Source: Cyclobacteriaceae bacterium
Lineage (GTDB): Bacteria; Bacteroidota; Bacteroidia; Cytophagales; Cyclobacteriaceae
Direction of reading: 5' to 3'
NCBI GenBank assembly: GCA_947458585.1
Contig: CANGYY010000014.1
Span: 1-54,900, forward strand
DNA: 54,900 nucleotides
Shown here: positions 38,006-47,043 of the stretch, in pieces
How positions within the stretch are numbered: position 1 is the stretch's first letter
Layout: every line of letters begins with the position of its first letter
Made by a program: the position numbers and the translations under genes
The notes under the pieces: generated by a model
Told to the model about the DNA's origin: nothing
Databases searched by the model: none
The model's input: the letters and a program-made list of their open reading frames with translations, nothing else

Positions 38006-38269
38006 TCAGTCTTCGTTTACCTTAAATTCACGATCTAGTGCATTCATTCGGATCACATAGATGAAAATCAGAACTACAAAGGAGTAGATGGATCCTTGCT
38101 GCGCAAACCAAAATCCCAACTTGAAGCCTCCCAAACGAATGGTGTTGAGTTCCTCCACCCATAGGATTCCAAAGCCAAAGGAGACTACGAACCAAATGAA
38201 AAGGAGCAGAGCGAGCGTTTGGAGGTTTTTTTTCCAATACCGCTCCATTTTTGTAGGGGTAGGTGACAT
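38006..38269 (-). CDS. DUF4212 small membrane subunit of the solute symporter
   Basis: An 87-residue protein with two hydrophobic segments (about 17-38 and 50-72) and the DUF4212 signature YWKKNLQTLALLLFIWFVVS, GFKLGFWFAQQGSIYSFV and NALDREFKV. It is always found directly upstream of SSS symporters of this subfamily and is thought to be a subunit. Here one base separates its stop from the symporter start. Upstream, 38270-38460 holds no clear promoter core on this strand. Confidence 0.93.
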   Translation of the reverse strand: MSPTPTKMERYWKKNLQTLALLLFIWFVVSFGFGILWVEELNTIRLGGFKLGFWFAQQGSIYSFVVLIFIYVIRMNALDREFKVNED

Positions 38270-38460
38270 TACAAGTAGGTTAGTGTGGGTTTAATTGTGC
38301 TTCCAATCAAAAAAAGGAAATCTGGTTTTTTGTTGGGAGTAATTTAACCAAAAAAATAGGAGGAAAAGACTATTTTTCCAAAGATGGGATTCGTTTTGGA
38401 TGAAAGGCTTGGCTACATTTTTGTTTGTGAAGGCATCCCTAAGCGGAGGGCTTCACAAAA

Positions 38461-39192
38461 TCAGATGAAATACTCTGAGGCCATGGCCAATGCAGCGGCC
38501 AAAAAAGTAACGGCAAGTTTGTTGAGTTGAAACGTATGGTGGGGACTACTTTCAAAGAAAATAGTGGTAGAAATGTGTAAAAAACCACCGGTAACTAATC
38601 CATATAAAATCCCGATTCCTTCGGTAGAGAGCAGCCCCTGATTGATAAAGAAATTACTAGAAATCATGCCCAAAGGAGAGGCTAGGGCAAAAAGGGTCAG
38701 GAGTACAAGAGTCCATTTTTTGGACAGGGAAGCTGAAAGTACGGCTGCAAGTGCAAATGCCGCAGGGCCTTTGTGCATCAGGATTCCTAGCAGGATCGTT
38801 TTGTCACTATGCGTATGCAAGGCAGAAACATTATGCGTAAGCAAGGTTCCTTCCAAAAAGGCATGAATGAAAAGGCCTATCATTAAAGTAAACACACCTT
38901 TGTAGGAAGCGGCTTGGTGCTTGTGAATGTGGCCATGCTCAATGCCGGCTGACCAAAATTCCAACACCTGCTGGAGAAGAAATCCTAGCAAAATATAAAT
39001 CCCCATTCGACCTGGATTGTAATTTCCAGCAAAAAGTTCGGGTAGGATGTGTAAGATGGTGATTGAAAAAAGGTAGGAGCCTGCAAACACCAGCAAGAGT
39101 TTGAAATATTTTTCCTTGAATACTGGGGCGACAAACACCAAAAGACCCGCCAATAGCGCTGTAAAAAAGAGAAGAATAAAGTTTAGCGCCAT
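38461..39192 (-). CDS. ZIP family metal transporter
   Basis: A 243-residue inner-membrane protein with about eight hydrophobic segments. Segment 4 carries HAFLEG (110-115) and segment 5 a MHKGPAAFAL motif, the metal-binding pair of ZIP transporters. A His-rich cytoplasmic loop EHGHIHKH lies at 85-92. ZIP proteins import Zn2+ or other divalent cations. It has its own promoter core, with inverted repeats just upstream (39246-39285) that could bind a metal-sensing repressor. It lies downstream of the ApbE-like gene on the same strand. Confidence 0.88.
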   Translation of the reverse strand: MALNFILLFFTALLAGLLVFVAPVFKEKYFKLLLVFAGSYLFSITILHILPELFAGNYNPGRMGIYILLGFLLQQVLEFWSAGIEHGHIHKHQAASYKGVFTLMIGLFIHAFLEGTLLTHNVSALHTHSDKTILLGILMHKGPAAFALAAVLSASLSKKWTLVLLTLFALASPLGMISSNFFINQGLLSTEGIGILYGLVTGGFLHISTTIFFESSPHHTFQLNKLAVTFLAAALAMASEYFI

Positions 39193-39236
39193 AGGTTAAT
39201 CTTCCTCCTGAATACTAGCGGGGAGGGATTTTTTTA

Positions 39237-39285
39237 CAAAGGTAAGATAAATTCAATAATGTTGCATTTATCTTTTTATTGAATT
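39237..39285 (-). promoter_or_regulatory. promoter core and inverted repeats upstream of the ZIP gene
   Basis: TACCTTTG (39244-39237) is the likely promoter core, 44 bases before the ATG. Upstream of it lie nested inverted repeats GATAAAT/ATTTATC (39246-39252, 39266-39272) and AATTCAATAA/TTATTGAATT (39250-39259, 39276-39285). The outer arm covers the apbE stop codon. These could be an operator (Zur/Fur-type by context only) or the apbE terminator. Confidence 0.4.
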
Positions 39286-40331
39286 GGAAAAGAGAGGAAG
39301 GATTTGAGTTCTGGGCTGCTGTAAGTAGTGAGTCCCTTGCCTTTTTTGTAGTACACCAGAACCATCTCTACATCCTTCCGCGCAGAGTCAATTCGGATGG
39401 CCTCTTGCCAGCCACGGACCAATAAGGATTCAGATAATAGGGCCGCCGCTTTAGGATCTTTAGCTAGGACTGTCGTTTGAAGAAGTCCATGGTTAAGGGG
39501 ATAGCCAGTTCGAGGATCCAAAACCCAAGCCTTTCGAATTGAATCCTGTGGGTAGGATTGGGTAAAACTTCCCGCAGTGGCTACCGCTTTTGTTTGGACT
39601 GCAATCAAACCTTCTTTGGCTTTTCCCAAACTATCTGGATACTGAGTTTTGTATTTCCAAAGTTCTTTCCGCTCATTCACACCTTTGGCTAGGGAATGTC
39701 GACCCAACTGCAAAAAATAGTTTTGAATACCCTCTTTCTCTAACATGCGGGCTACTTGAGCCAAGGCAATTGCTTTACCGTAATCTGAAAAATCAACTTT
39801 CACCCCTGATTTTGATTTTTGGATTAACGTATCGCTGAGCAAAAACTTGTTCATGCCCACATTTTCCAATAGCGCTGGAATGTTTGCACTATCCTTCATT
39901 GCGGCGCGTGAGGAAGAAAATACCCAACCTTGGTAAAGAATTCCACTACTCGGGTCCCAGGTATTTTCTGAACTACTCGCATCTTGAGTAGCCATTTTTA
40001 GTAGGGAAAGTAGTTCCTTGGAAGGCTGAGGTAGCGAATCTTGCCGATTAAGTTGATACAGCTCGGATCTGGGGGATTCCATGAGGTACAACTGTTCCTG
40101 ATAGGTAAGAAGGGAGTCTAGTTTGGATTCTAGATTTGGTCTTTCGGGATAGAATAGAAAAAGATAGGGTTGATTCATAAACTTGCCGTCCCAAGTAATC
40201 AATCCCTTTTTACGAGCCAAATCATCATTGGTAGTAGTACTGCCTGTGGTATTTCTGTACAAATAGACAATCAGCACCAAGCCCAACAAGACTAAGGAGT
40301 AGAGGATATTTTTTTTTGCGTTCGGGCTCAT
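39276..40331 (-). CDS. divergent ApbE-like FAD:protein FMN transferase
   Basis: A 351-residue protein with an N-terminal membrane or signal segment (NILYSLVLLGLVLIVYLYRN) and an ApbE-like body facing the periplasm. ApbE attaches FMN from FAD to threonine residues of redox proteins such as NqrB, NqrC and RnfG. Recognisable elements are VDFSDYGKAIAL (canonical VDLGGIAKGYA), AWVLDPRTGYPL and a C-terminal SESLLVRGWQEA that replaces the usual AD-x-L-A/S-TALFVLG metal-binding stretch. Because the metal-site residues look altered, catalytic competence is uncertain. ATG at 40331 was chosen; the longer TTG-started frame would overlap the promoter. Confidence 0.72.
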   Translation of the reverse strand: MSPNAKKNILYSLVLLGLVLIVYLYRNTTGSTTTNDDLARKKGLITWDGKFMNQPYLFLFYPERPNLESKLDSLLTYQEQLYLMESPRSELYQLNRQDSLPQPSKELLSLLKMATQDASSSENTWDPSSGILYQGWVFSSSRAAMKDSANIPALLENVGMNKFLLSDTLIQKSKSGVKVDFSDYGKAIALAQVARMLEKEGIQNYFLQLGRHSLAKGVNERKELWKYKTQYPDSLGKAKEGLIAVQTKAVATAGSFTQSYPQDSIRKAWVLDPRTGYPLNHGLLQTTVLAKDPKAAALLSESLLVRGWQEAIRIDSARKDVEMVLVYYKKGKGLTTYSSPELKSFLSFPIQ

Positions 40332-40352
40332 CAGGATAGAAAAATTTGTAAC

Positions 40353-40360
40353 CAAAATTA
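40353..40360 (-). promoter_or_regulatory. TAnnTTTG promoter core for the ApbE-like gene
   Basis: TAATTTTG on the minus strand lies 21 bases before the ATG at 40331, in the divergent spacer with ruvB. Confidence 0.5.
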
Positions 40361-40419
40361 CTACCTTTTTTTTATCCTTACTGGAAAGATTCAGGCCAAT
40401 TCCACGATCGGTTTTTGTC

Positions 40420-40427
40420 TATATTTG
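40420..40427 (+). promoter_or_regulatory. TAnnTTTG promoter core for ruvB
   Basis: TATATTTG matches the -7 element and lies 17 bases before the ruvB ATG at 40445. Confidence 0.55.
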
Positions 40428-40444
40428 TACCTAGCGCATATCCC

Positions 40445-41476
40445 ATGAGAGAAGATTATTTGACAGGCGATGAAGAACATTTAGGCCCTAAGGACCGAGA
40501 GTTTGAGCGTGCATTGCGCCCGCTTAGCTTTGAAGATTTTACAGGGCAAGCCAAAATCATCGAAAATCTTCGGGTATTCGTGCATGCGGCCAAGAAAAGG
40601 AATGAACCCTTGGACCACGTGCTCCTACATGGCCCTCCAGGTTTGGGGAAGACCACGCTCAGCAACATCATTGCCAACGAACTGCAGGCAGGAATCAAAA
40701 TCACTTCGGGACCCGTACTCGACAAGCCGTCTGACTTGGCAGGTCTACTGACCAACTTGGAAGAGGGAGATGTGCTATTTATTGATGAGATCCACCGCCT
40801 CAATCCCATAGTAGAGGAATACCTCTACTCCGCAATGGAGGATTACCGCATTGACATCATGCTGGATAGTGGTCCCAATGCCCGTTCAGTTCAGATTTCA
40901 CTCAATCCCTTTACCCTTATCGGGGCCACCACCCGCTCTGGACTGTTGACTTCTCCACTGCGAGCTCGCTTTGGCATCAACTCCCGATTGGAATACTACG
41001 ATGCCAAGTTGCTCACCGATATTGTCCTTCGCTCTGGAGGAATCTTGCAGACACCTATTGACGAAGTGGCAGCCTACGAACTCGCCCGTCGAAGTCGAGG
41101 TACACCGCGTATCGCCAACATGCTTCTTCGCCGTACCCGGGATTTTGCCGAAATCAAAGGCAATGGGACCATCACGCTCGAGATCGCCAAAATGGCCTTG
41201 AATGCCTTGGATGTGGATGAAAATGGATTGGATGAAATGGATAATCGCATCCTTTTGACCATCATCGAGAAATTTAAGGGTGGGCCTGTTGGTTTGGGTA
41301 CCATTGCTACCGCTTGCGGGGAAGAGGCCGAAACCATAGAGGAAGTGTACGAACCTTTCTTGATTCAGGAAGGCTACCTCAAGCGAACCTCTAGAGGTAG
41401 AATGGCTACCGAACTTGCCTACAAGCACCTAAAAATTAAGCCGACAGGAGCCAGCGGAACCCTGTTTGACCAGTAA
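40445..41476 (+). CDS. ruvB: Holliday junction branch migration ATPase RuvB
   Basis: RuvB is the hexameric AAA+ motor that drives RuvA-bound Holliday junction migration during recombinational repair. The 343-residue protein starts [10 protein letters not shown], with [12 protein letters not shown], Walker A GPPGLGKT (63-70), Walker [16 protein letters not shown], sensor 1 GATTRSGLL, an arginine-finger region [10 protein letters not shown], and the C-terminal winged-helix domain with GPVGLGTIA and [10 protein letters not shown]. The ATG at 40445 is preferred over an upstream TTG that would lie ahead of the promoter core. A terminator follows. Confidence 0.97.
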   Translation: MREDYLTGDEEHLGPKDREFERALRPLSFEDFTGQAKIIENLRVFVHAAKKRNEPLDHVLLHGPPGLGKTTLSNIIANELQAGIKITSGPVLDKPSDLAGLLTNLEEGDVLFIDEIHRLNPIVEEYLYSAMEDYRIDIMLDSGPNARSVQISLNPFTLIGATTRSGLLTSPLRARFGINSRLEYYDAKLLTDIVLRSGGILQTPIDEVAAYELARRSRGTPRIANMLLRRTRDFAEIKGNGTITLEIAKMALNALDVDENGLDEMDNRILLTIIEKFKGGPVGLGTIATACGEEAETIEEVYEPFLIQEGYLKRTSRGRMATELAYKHLKIKPTGASGTLFDQ

Positions 41477-41514
41477 AAAAAAGCCCTAGTTCAAATTCAT
41501 GACTAGGGCTTTTT
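41475..41514. terminator. bidirectional intrinsic terminator between ruvB and kynU
   Basis: AGCCCTAGT (41482-41490) pairs with ACTAGGGCT (41502-41510) around an 11-nt loop, with an A-run before and TTTTT after. Confidence 0.88.
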
Positions 41515-41534
41515 GCTAGACTGTAACAATGTTC

Positions 41535-42824
41535 TTAGGCAAATTTCTTTAGCGATTGCTCCAACACTCGAGCAAAGCGATACACATCCTGAAAGCTGGT
41601 GTAGAGGGGCGCCGGAGCGAGTCGGATCACGTTTGGATTTCTCCAATCTCCCACCACTCCATGTCCGTACCATTCGTCAAAGACGGCTTTACCTCCTTTG
41701 TGAATCAACAAGGACAATTGGCATCCTCGCTCTTCTGGGTTTTTCGGGGTGATGATCTCCAATACGCCAGAATCTCCACTGATCTCTTCAATTAAATTTT
41801 CCAAGTAGCCGGTCAGCTGAATGCTTTTTTCACGAATGGCATGCATGCCGGCTTCATGAAATAGGTCCAAAGAAGCCTGGTGCACTGCCAAAGCTAGGAC
41901 GTTGGAACAAGCGAGTTGCCAACCGTCGGCTCCATGCATGGGTTGAAACCCCTTTTCCATTTTGAAGCGCTCATCTTCCTGATGTCCCCACCAGCCCGCA
42001 AATCGAGGAAGGTCAGCTCGGTCTGCATAGATCTCGTGCACAAAAATCCCGGAGACATTACCGGGCCCAGAATTCAGGTACTTGTAGCTGCACCAGGTGG
42101 CAAAGTCCACTTTCCAGTCATGAAGTTGGAGGGGAGCATTTCCTACCGCATGGGCCAAATCAAATCCTGCAAGCGCACCCACTTCATGAGCAGCTTGGGT
42201 AATGGCTTTGATGTCAAAAAGTTGCCCCGTGTAATACTGGATTCCAGCCATATTGACCATGGCCAATGCACTGCCTTGCTTTTTGATTTCTGCTACAATA
42301 TCCTCGGTACGCAAGGTGTGTTCTCCAGACCTAGGCTGTAGCTCCACCAACACGTCTTTGGGATCAAGTCCATGAAATTTGATTTGGGTTTCCAGCATGT
42401 ACTGGTCTGATGGAAAGGCCCCTCCTTCGACTATGATTTTAAATCGAGATGGGGTAGGCTGGTAAAAGGATACCATCAAAAGGTGCAAATTCACCGAAAG
42501 GTAATTCATGGCCACCACCTCCTCAGGCAAGGCACCTAGGATTTGAGCCAAAATGGGTTTTGATTTCTTTCTTACCGAATACCAAGGATCTTCCCCATGG
42601 AAATACCCGTCCACTCCCATGTTTGCCCAAGCGGCCATCTCCTTTTCCAAGTAGGTTGCTGCGGTCTTTGGTTGCAATCCTAATGAATTGCCACAGAAAT
42701 ACAGGGCGTCTTTTCCCTGAATCTTTGGGAAGTGAAAGCGGGATCGAAAATGGGCCAAGGGGTCCAATGCATCCAGTTCTTTGGCAAAAGATTCGTTGTA
42801 TTGGTAGTTAGGGAAAGGGGTCAT
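41535..42824 (-). CDS. kynU: kynureninase
   Basis: KynU is a PLP enzyme that cleaves kynurenine to anthranilate plus alanine (or 3-hydroxykynurenine to 3-hydroxyanthranilate) in tryptophan breakdown. The 429-residue length is normal. Family stretches are YFCGNSLGLQPK, WYSVRKKSKPILAQILGA, FDLAHAVGNAPL, the PLP lysine in WCSYKYLNSGPG, and C-terminal PNVIRLAPAPLYTSFQDVYRF. The ATG at 42824 is preferred over a GTG 45 bases upstream. No other kynurenine-pathway gene is nearby. It is divergent from an M19 dipeptidase gene. Confidence 0.95.
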   Translation of the reverse strand: MTPFPNYQYNESFAKELDALDPLAHFRSRFHFPKIQGKDALYFCGNSLGLQPKTAATYLEKEMAAWANMGVDGYFHGEDPWYSVRKKSKPILAQILGALPEEVVAMNYLSVNLHLLMVSFYQPTPSRFKIIVEGGAFPSDQYMLETQIKFHGLDPKDVLVELQPRSGEHTLRTEDIVAEIKKQGSALAMVNMAGIQYYTGQLFDIKAITQAAHEVGALAGFDLAHAVGNAPLQLHDWKVDFATWCSYKYLNSGPGNVSGIFVHEIYADRADLPRFAGWWGHQEDERFKMEKGFQPMHGADGWQLACSNVLALAVHQASLDLFHEAGMHAIREKSIQLTGYLENLIEEISGDSGVLEIITPKNPEERGCQLSLLIHKGGKAVFDEWYGHGVVGDWRNPNVIRLAPAPLYTSFQDVYRFARVLEQSLKKFA

Positions 42825-43034
42825 TGTGGAAAGGGAGATTGGGTGTCTATTCTTAAAATCAATGTGCACAGATTTTGTTTCTGTAGCACTGTTTATCTGG
42901 ACTGAATACTTCTCTTAACGGAAAATTTAACTCATTTTTTTTCGAAAGATACATCCAAAACTGGTTCAAAGTCTTTGCCGAGCGGCCCATGCTTTCCTTT
43001 TTTTGGCTTAATTTGTATAAAGACCCCATTGACT

Positions 43035-44021
43035 ATGCACTTTCCCGTCGCGGACATTCATTGTGATTTACTTTCCTTTATGGCAAAGGTTCCAAAGGCA
43101 GATCCTTTTGATCCAGATCAAATTGCTTGCGCCTTTCCTTGGCTAAAAGCCGGCGGAGTACGGGCGCAGGTGCTGGCTATCTATACGGATGTGCATCCCG
43201 AAAGCATGGAGCTGGCAAGTCGTCAGGCGGATCTCTTTGTGAAGCTTCTTGAAGATCATCCCGAGACAGTCTGTCGATGGGATGCAGACTTTCAGCAGAA
43301 GTTGGAGGCTACCGAGCAACTGGGAATCATTGCTTCCATTGAAAATGCTGCCGGAATTGGTACACCACTGGCTACTTGGCCTGAAATCTATGCTCAGTTT
43401 GATGCCTTACTTGAAAAGGTAGGCATGCTCGCCTACATCAGCCTCACGCACCACACCGAAAATCGTTTTGGAGGTGGTAACTATACCGAAGGAATTGGAT
43501 TGAAAGAAGATGGCAAACGCCTACTCGACTACCTAGCAGGCAAGGGAATTCCGGTGGATCTTTCTCATACCTCAGACCTGTTGGCCGAAGGAATTTTGAA
43601 TCACATTGATCGGCATCATTTGCCCATTCCAATTCTGGCCAGCCACTCCAACTTCCGAAGGATTTGGGACCATAAACGAAATTTGACCGACGAATTTGCC
43701 CAAGAGATCATTCATCGAGGAGGGATTATAGGAGTCAATTTCCTTCGCGCCTTTTTGGATAGTGAGCATCCAGAAAGACTATTTGAACACTTAATCTATG
43801 GCTCTAAGCTCAATGAGCAGGCCATTGCCTTTGGAGCAGACTTTTTCTATACCCTAGACTTCCCAGACCCTAGCCGTCATCCATTTTATTTTCCACTGGC
43901 CGAAAATGCAAGCAAGTACCCCGGCATTCTTGAGCGCCTAAGTCAGGATTTCTCGGAAGTGCAGCTGCGAAAATTGGCCCATGAAAATGTGTTTCGTTTT
44001 TACCAAAACCTTTGGAGCTGA
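43035..44021 (+). CDS. membrane dipeptidase (peptidase family M19), second copy
   Basis: A 328-residue M19 zinc dipeptidase, more divergent than the copy at 22291-23361. The HxD zinc pair is in ADIHCDLLSF (His9, Asp11), the bridging glutamate in ASIENAAG, and later histidines in VDLSHTSD and ASHSNFRR. The usual GIGSDFDG is replaced by AFGADFFYTLD, which keeps the aspartate. No signal peptide is visible. The ATG at 43035 was chosen over an upstream TTG. The next gene starts within the stop codon (TGATG), so the two are translationally coupled, which may mean the products work together. Confidence 0.88.
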   Translation: MHFPVADIHCDLLSFMAKVPKADPFDPDQIACAFPWLKAGGVRAQVLAIYTDVHPESMELASRQADLFVKLLEDHPETVCRWDADFQQKLEATEQLGIIASIENAAGIGTPLATWPEIYAQFDALLEKVGMLAYISLTHHTENRFGGGNYTEGIGLKEDGKRLLDYLAGKGIPVDLSHTSDLLAEGILNHIDRHHLPIPILASHSNFRRIWDHKRNLTDEFAQEIIHRGGIIGVNFLRAFLDSEHPERLFEHLIYGSKLNEQAIAFGADFFYTLDFPDPSRHPFYFPLAENASKYPGILERLSQDFSEVQLRKLAHENVFRFYQNLWS

Positions 44022-44635
44022 TGTCAAGTCATCATTTTGTCAAGGAGCAGCAGGAGCCAGCCGTATTTATATTGGAGGTGGAAGGTATTTCCTTTGATAC
44101 GGTTGCCCCACTCCTCGAATGGTCCCCAACCCTATTGGTTGCTCAAGAAGCAGTGGAGGTAGTGCTCAGTTGGGGGATAAAAATTGATGTTGTTTTGGGC
44201 ACTTTGCAATTCCAAATTGAAAATAGGCACTTGCTTGAAGAACAATATCCGCTACGATTTTTGACAGTTTCTTCCTTATCTGCCATAGAGGAAGGCATCC
44301 ATTACCTTCTAGCGTCCCAACACAAAGGCGTGCATCTGGTGGGTTTCAATCACCAAAACCACCAGCAGTTGGAGGAAAAAATCCTTCACCTAGATCTTAC
44401 GCTGGTGGATGGGGATTGGAAATACTATCCAGTCAAGGGAGGGAAGTTTTCCAAGTGGTTTGCCCCCTCGGAAATCCGCCTTTTGGCAACCGAAAATCAA
44501 CCGGTGGAGGTTTCCAATACCGACGGATCCCTACTTTTTCCGGTATGCTACCTGACCCAACTAGAAGTTCCTGAAGGCATTTCTACTTTCTCCAGCACTG
44601 GGATTTTTTGGATAGGAGAGCGGGTACGGGTTTAG
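44021..44635 (+). CDS. degenerate thiamine-pyrophosphokinase-like protein
   Basis: A 204-residue protein I could not assign firmly. Its layout resembles thiamine pyrophosphokinase: an N-terminal Rossmann-like half in which AQEAVEVVLSWGIKIDVVLG (41-60) corresponds to the DGAA...GIxPDxxIGD pattern, and a C-terminal beta-rich half with STFSSTGIFWIGE resembling the thiamine-binding domain. The aspartates of the canonical DGG and GDxDS motifs are missing (AQEA; GTLQ), so kinase activity is unlikely. It begins in the stop codon of the M19 dipeptidase gene (TGATG) and ends before a long hairpin terminator. Possible roles are a ligand-binding pseudoenzyme or a diverged kinase. Confidence 0.6.
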   Translation: MSSHHFVKEQQEPAVFILEVEGISFDTVAPLLEWSPTLLVAQEAVEVVLSWGIKIDVVLGTLQFQIENRHLLEEQYPLRFLTVSSLSAIEEGIHYLLASQHKGVHLVGFNHQNHQQLEEKILHLDLTLVDGDWKYYPVKGGKFSKWFAPSEIRLLATENQPVEVSNTDGSLLFPVCYLTQLEVPEGISTFSSTGIFWIGERVRV

Positions 44636-44661
44636 CCTTTTTTGTTTAACCATTTTAGAAT

Positions 44662-44708
44662 AAACCACATAGGCACATAGAAAAACTATGTGCCTATGTG
44701 GTTTTTAA
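44662..44708 (+). terminator. 19-bp perfect hairpin with CACATAG repeats, likely terminator
   Basis: AAACCACATAGGCACATAG (44662-44680) pairs perfectly with 44686-44704 across loop AAAAA, and the plus strand continues TTTTTAAAC from the end of the stem. The arm contains two near-copies of an 8-nt unit (CCACATAG, GCACATAG). It fits termination of the upstream plus-strand unit. The T-run on the minus side is weak. The rest of 44636-44778 shows nothing else. Confidence 0.7.
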
Positions 44709-44778
44709 ACTTTTCCCAACTACCAGCTCACTTGCTTTTCTTCAAACAGTTGGATGGCAGTCTCTATTCAAGTAAATA

Positions 44779-45513
44779 TTAATTTCCTACTGCAAGAAAT
44801 AATCCGGCAGCCAAGAGCGCACCTAAGATGGGGCCAACTACAGGCACCCACGCATATCCCCAATCTGAGTCGCCCTTGCCTTTGATGGGCAGGAGTTGAT
44901 GCATGATTCTTGGGCCAAGGTCACGGGCAGGATTGATTGCGTATCCTGTGGTGCCTCCTAAGGCTAAGCCGATCCCCCAAACCAATAAAGTAACAGGAAG
45001 TGCGCCGATGGAACCTAATCCAATAGGGGTATTGCTTGAGTCTTCGAGATTGGCTCCCGCGATGTAGAGGATCACAAATACCAATACAAAAGTTCCTAGC
45101 GCTTCAGAAAGCACGCTTGTCGAAAAATTCCGTACGGTAGGGTCCGTACAAAAGACCCCTCTTTTCAATCCAGGGTCATCCGTCATGTCAAAATGGTGTC
45201 TGTACATAGCCCAGGCCAATCCCGAACCGAGCATCGCCCCGCCAAATTGCGCTAAAATGTACCCTGGAGCCAAGGCCCAGTCAAATTTGCCTACAGCAGC
45301 CAATCCAATGGTTACAGCTGGGTTAAGATGCGCTCCGCTAGAAGGACCAGCGATGACTACTCCACAAAACACGGCAAAAGCCCATGCCGTGGTGATGGCG
45401 ATGAGTCCGCCCCCATTTCCTTTGGTGCCGGGCAAAATCACATTGGCAACTACGCCTGTTCCTAAAAGAAGCACCACTGCGGTGCCGATAAATTCTGCTA
45501 CTAGTGGATTCAT
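44779..45513 (-). CDS. glpF: glycerol uptake facilitator (aquaglyceroporin)
   Basis: A 244-residue MIP-family channel with six membrane segments and the two pore half-helices NPAVT (64-68) and NPARD. The aspartate after NPAR is typical of glycerol-conducting GlpF rather than water-specific AqpZ. It passes glycerol through the inner membrane for trapping by GlpK. Its ATG overlaps the glpK stop by 4 bases (ATGA), so it is the last gene of glpD-glpK-glpF. Confidence 0.95.
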   Translation of the reverse strand: MNPLVAEFIGTAVVLLLGTGVVANVILPGTKGNGGGLIAITTAWAFAVFCGVVIAGPSSGAHLNPAVTIGLAAVGKFDWALAPGYILAQFGGAMLGSGLAWAMYRHHFDMTDDPGLKRGVFCTDPTVRNFSTSVLSEALGTFVLVFVILYIAGANLEDSSNTPIGLGSIGALPVTLLVWGIGLALGGTTGYAINPARDLGPRIMHQLLPIKGKGDSDWGYAWVPVVGPILGALLAAGLFLAVGN

Positions 45514-47009
45514 TCTTCCCAGTTTTTAGTTCGTTCGACTGCTTTATGCCAAAAATGTACTAATTTTTCTCGTTTGCTGTCCTCCATCGCTGGAGAAAAG
45601 GTCTTGTCTGGCTGCCATAATTTTTGGAGTTCCTCCTGATTTTTCCAGAAGCCTACTGCCAATCCAGCCAAAAATGCGGCGCCCAGTGCTGTGGTTTCAA
45701 TGATCTTTGGACGTTTAATTTCACAATTCAACAGGTCACTTTGAAACTGCATCAAGAAATTGTTGGCGGTAGCCCCACCATCTACTCGGAGTTCTTGGGT
45801 GGGCTTACCCGAATCTTTTTCCATGGCCTTGAGTACATCGTAGACCTGGTAGGCGATGGCCTCCAAGGCAGCTCGGGTGAAATGAGCCGTGGTTGTGCCT
45901 CGGGTAATTCCAAAAAAGGCTCCTCGGGCCTGCTGGTCCCAGTGCGGAGCACCTAGTCCAGCGAGTGCCGGCACAAAATAAACCCCATCGTTACCTGCGA
46001 CGCTGGTGGCTAGTTTTTCGGTTTCCTTGGCGTCGGCAAACAACTTAAGGCCATCTCGAAGCCATTGAATGGCTGCTCCTCCAATAAATACCGACCCTTC
46101 TAGGGCATAGTTGATTTCATTCCCAATCTTCCAAGCCACCGTAGTGAGGAGCTGATTTTTGGAGCGAACAGCCTGCTTGCCTGTATTCATCACTAGGAAA
46201 CAACCTGTGCCGTAGGTAGTTTTGGCCATGCCTGGCTGGGTACAGAGTTGCCCAAATAGGGCTGCCTGCTGATCACCGGCCACGCCGGCAATGGGGATTT
46301 TGGTATTGAGCACATCTCCCGCCGTCTCGGTGAATACCTCACTGCAACTTTTTACTTCTGGAAGTAGGGAAGCAGGAAGGTTGAACAGGGCCAGCAGTTC
46401 CTCATCCCATTGCTGGGTATGGATATTGAAGAGCAAGGTACGGCTGGCATTGGTGATGTCGGTCAGGTGACTTTTTCCCGCAGTCAATTTCCAAATCAGC
46501 CAGCTGTCAACTGTTCCAAAAGCCAAATCTCCCGCTTCTGCGCGCTGCTGAGCCCCTGGGATTTGGTCCAGGATCCAGCGAATTTTGGTGGCAGAGAAGT
46601 AGGCATCGATGACCAATCCCGTCTTCTCGGCAATTTGAGGACCTACTCCTTTTTCCTTGAGGGCATCGCAATAGGCTGCTGTGCGTCGGTCTTGCCAGAC
46701 AATGGCATTGTAGAGGGCTTTACCCGTCTTCCGATCCCATACTATGGTGGTTTCGCGTTGATTCGTGATGCCGATGGCAGCTACTTGGTCGGGCCGAATG
46801 GATTTTTGAAGTAGCGCCTCCATCAGCACGGTGGACTGACTGGACCAGATTTCTTCTGGATCATGCTCTACCCATCCTTGCTGGGGAAAATATTGGGTAA
46901 ATTCCTTCTGAGCCACGGAGACGATCTCTCCATTTTGATTAAAAATTAGGGCTCGGGAACTGGTAGTGCCTTGGTCTAAGGCTAAAATATAGGGTTTGTC
47001 AACAGGCAT
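45510..47009 (-). CDS. glpK: glycerol kinase
   Basis: GlpK phosphorylates glycerol to sn-glycerol 3-phosphate with ATP in the cytoplasm. The 499-residue FGGY-family protein has the N-terminal ATP loop [54 protein letters not shown], and the C-terminal [20 protein letters not shown] signature. It lies between glpD (34-base gap) and glpF (4-base overlap). Confidence 0.97.
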   Translation of the reverse strand: MPVDKPYILALDQGTTSSRALIFNQNGEIVSVAQKEFTQYFPQQGWVEHDPEEIWSSQSTVLMEALLQKSIRPDQVAAIGITNQRETTIVWDRKTGKALYNAIVWQDRRTAAYCDALKEKGVGPQIAEKTGLVIDAYFSATKIRWILDQIPGAQQRAEAGDLAFGTVDSWLIWKLTAGKSHLTDITNASRTLLFNIHTQQWDEELLALFNLPASLLPEVKSCSEVFTETAGDVLNTKIPIAGVAGDQQAALFGQLCTQPGMAKTTYGTGCFLVMNTGKQAVRSKNQLLTTVAWKIGNEINYALEGSVFIGGAAIQWLRDGLKLFADAKETEKLATSVAGNDGVYFVPALAGLGAPHWDQQARGAFFGITRGTTTAHFTRAALEAIAYQVYDVLKAMEKDSGKPTQELRVDGGATANNFLMQFQSDLLNCEIKRPKIIETTALGAAFLAGLAVGFWKNQEELQKLWQPDKTFSPAMEDSKREKLVHFWHKAVERTKNWEE

Positions 47010-47043
47010 TTTGGGCGATTGGGTTGGTAATGTTGGCTTGAAT

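Noticed and set aside
38415..38460. Terminator hairpin after the ZIP gene
   Set aside because: GTGAAG/CTTCAC arms exist but the stem is bulged and no T-run follows on the minus strand.
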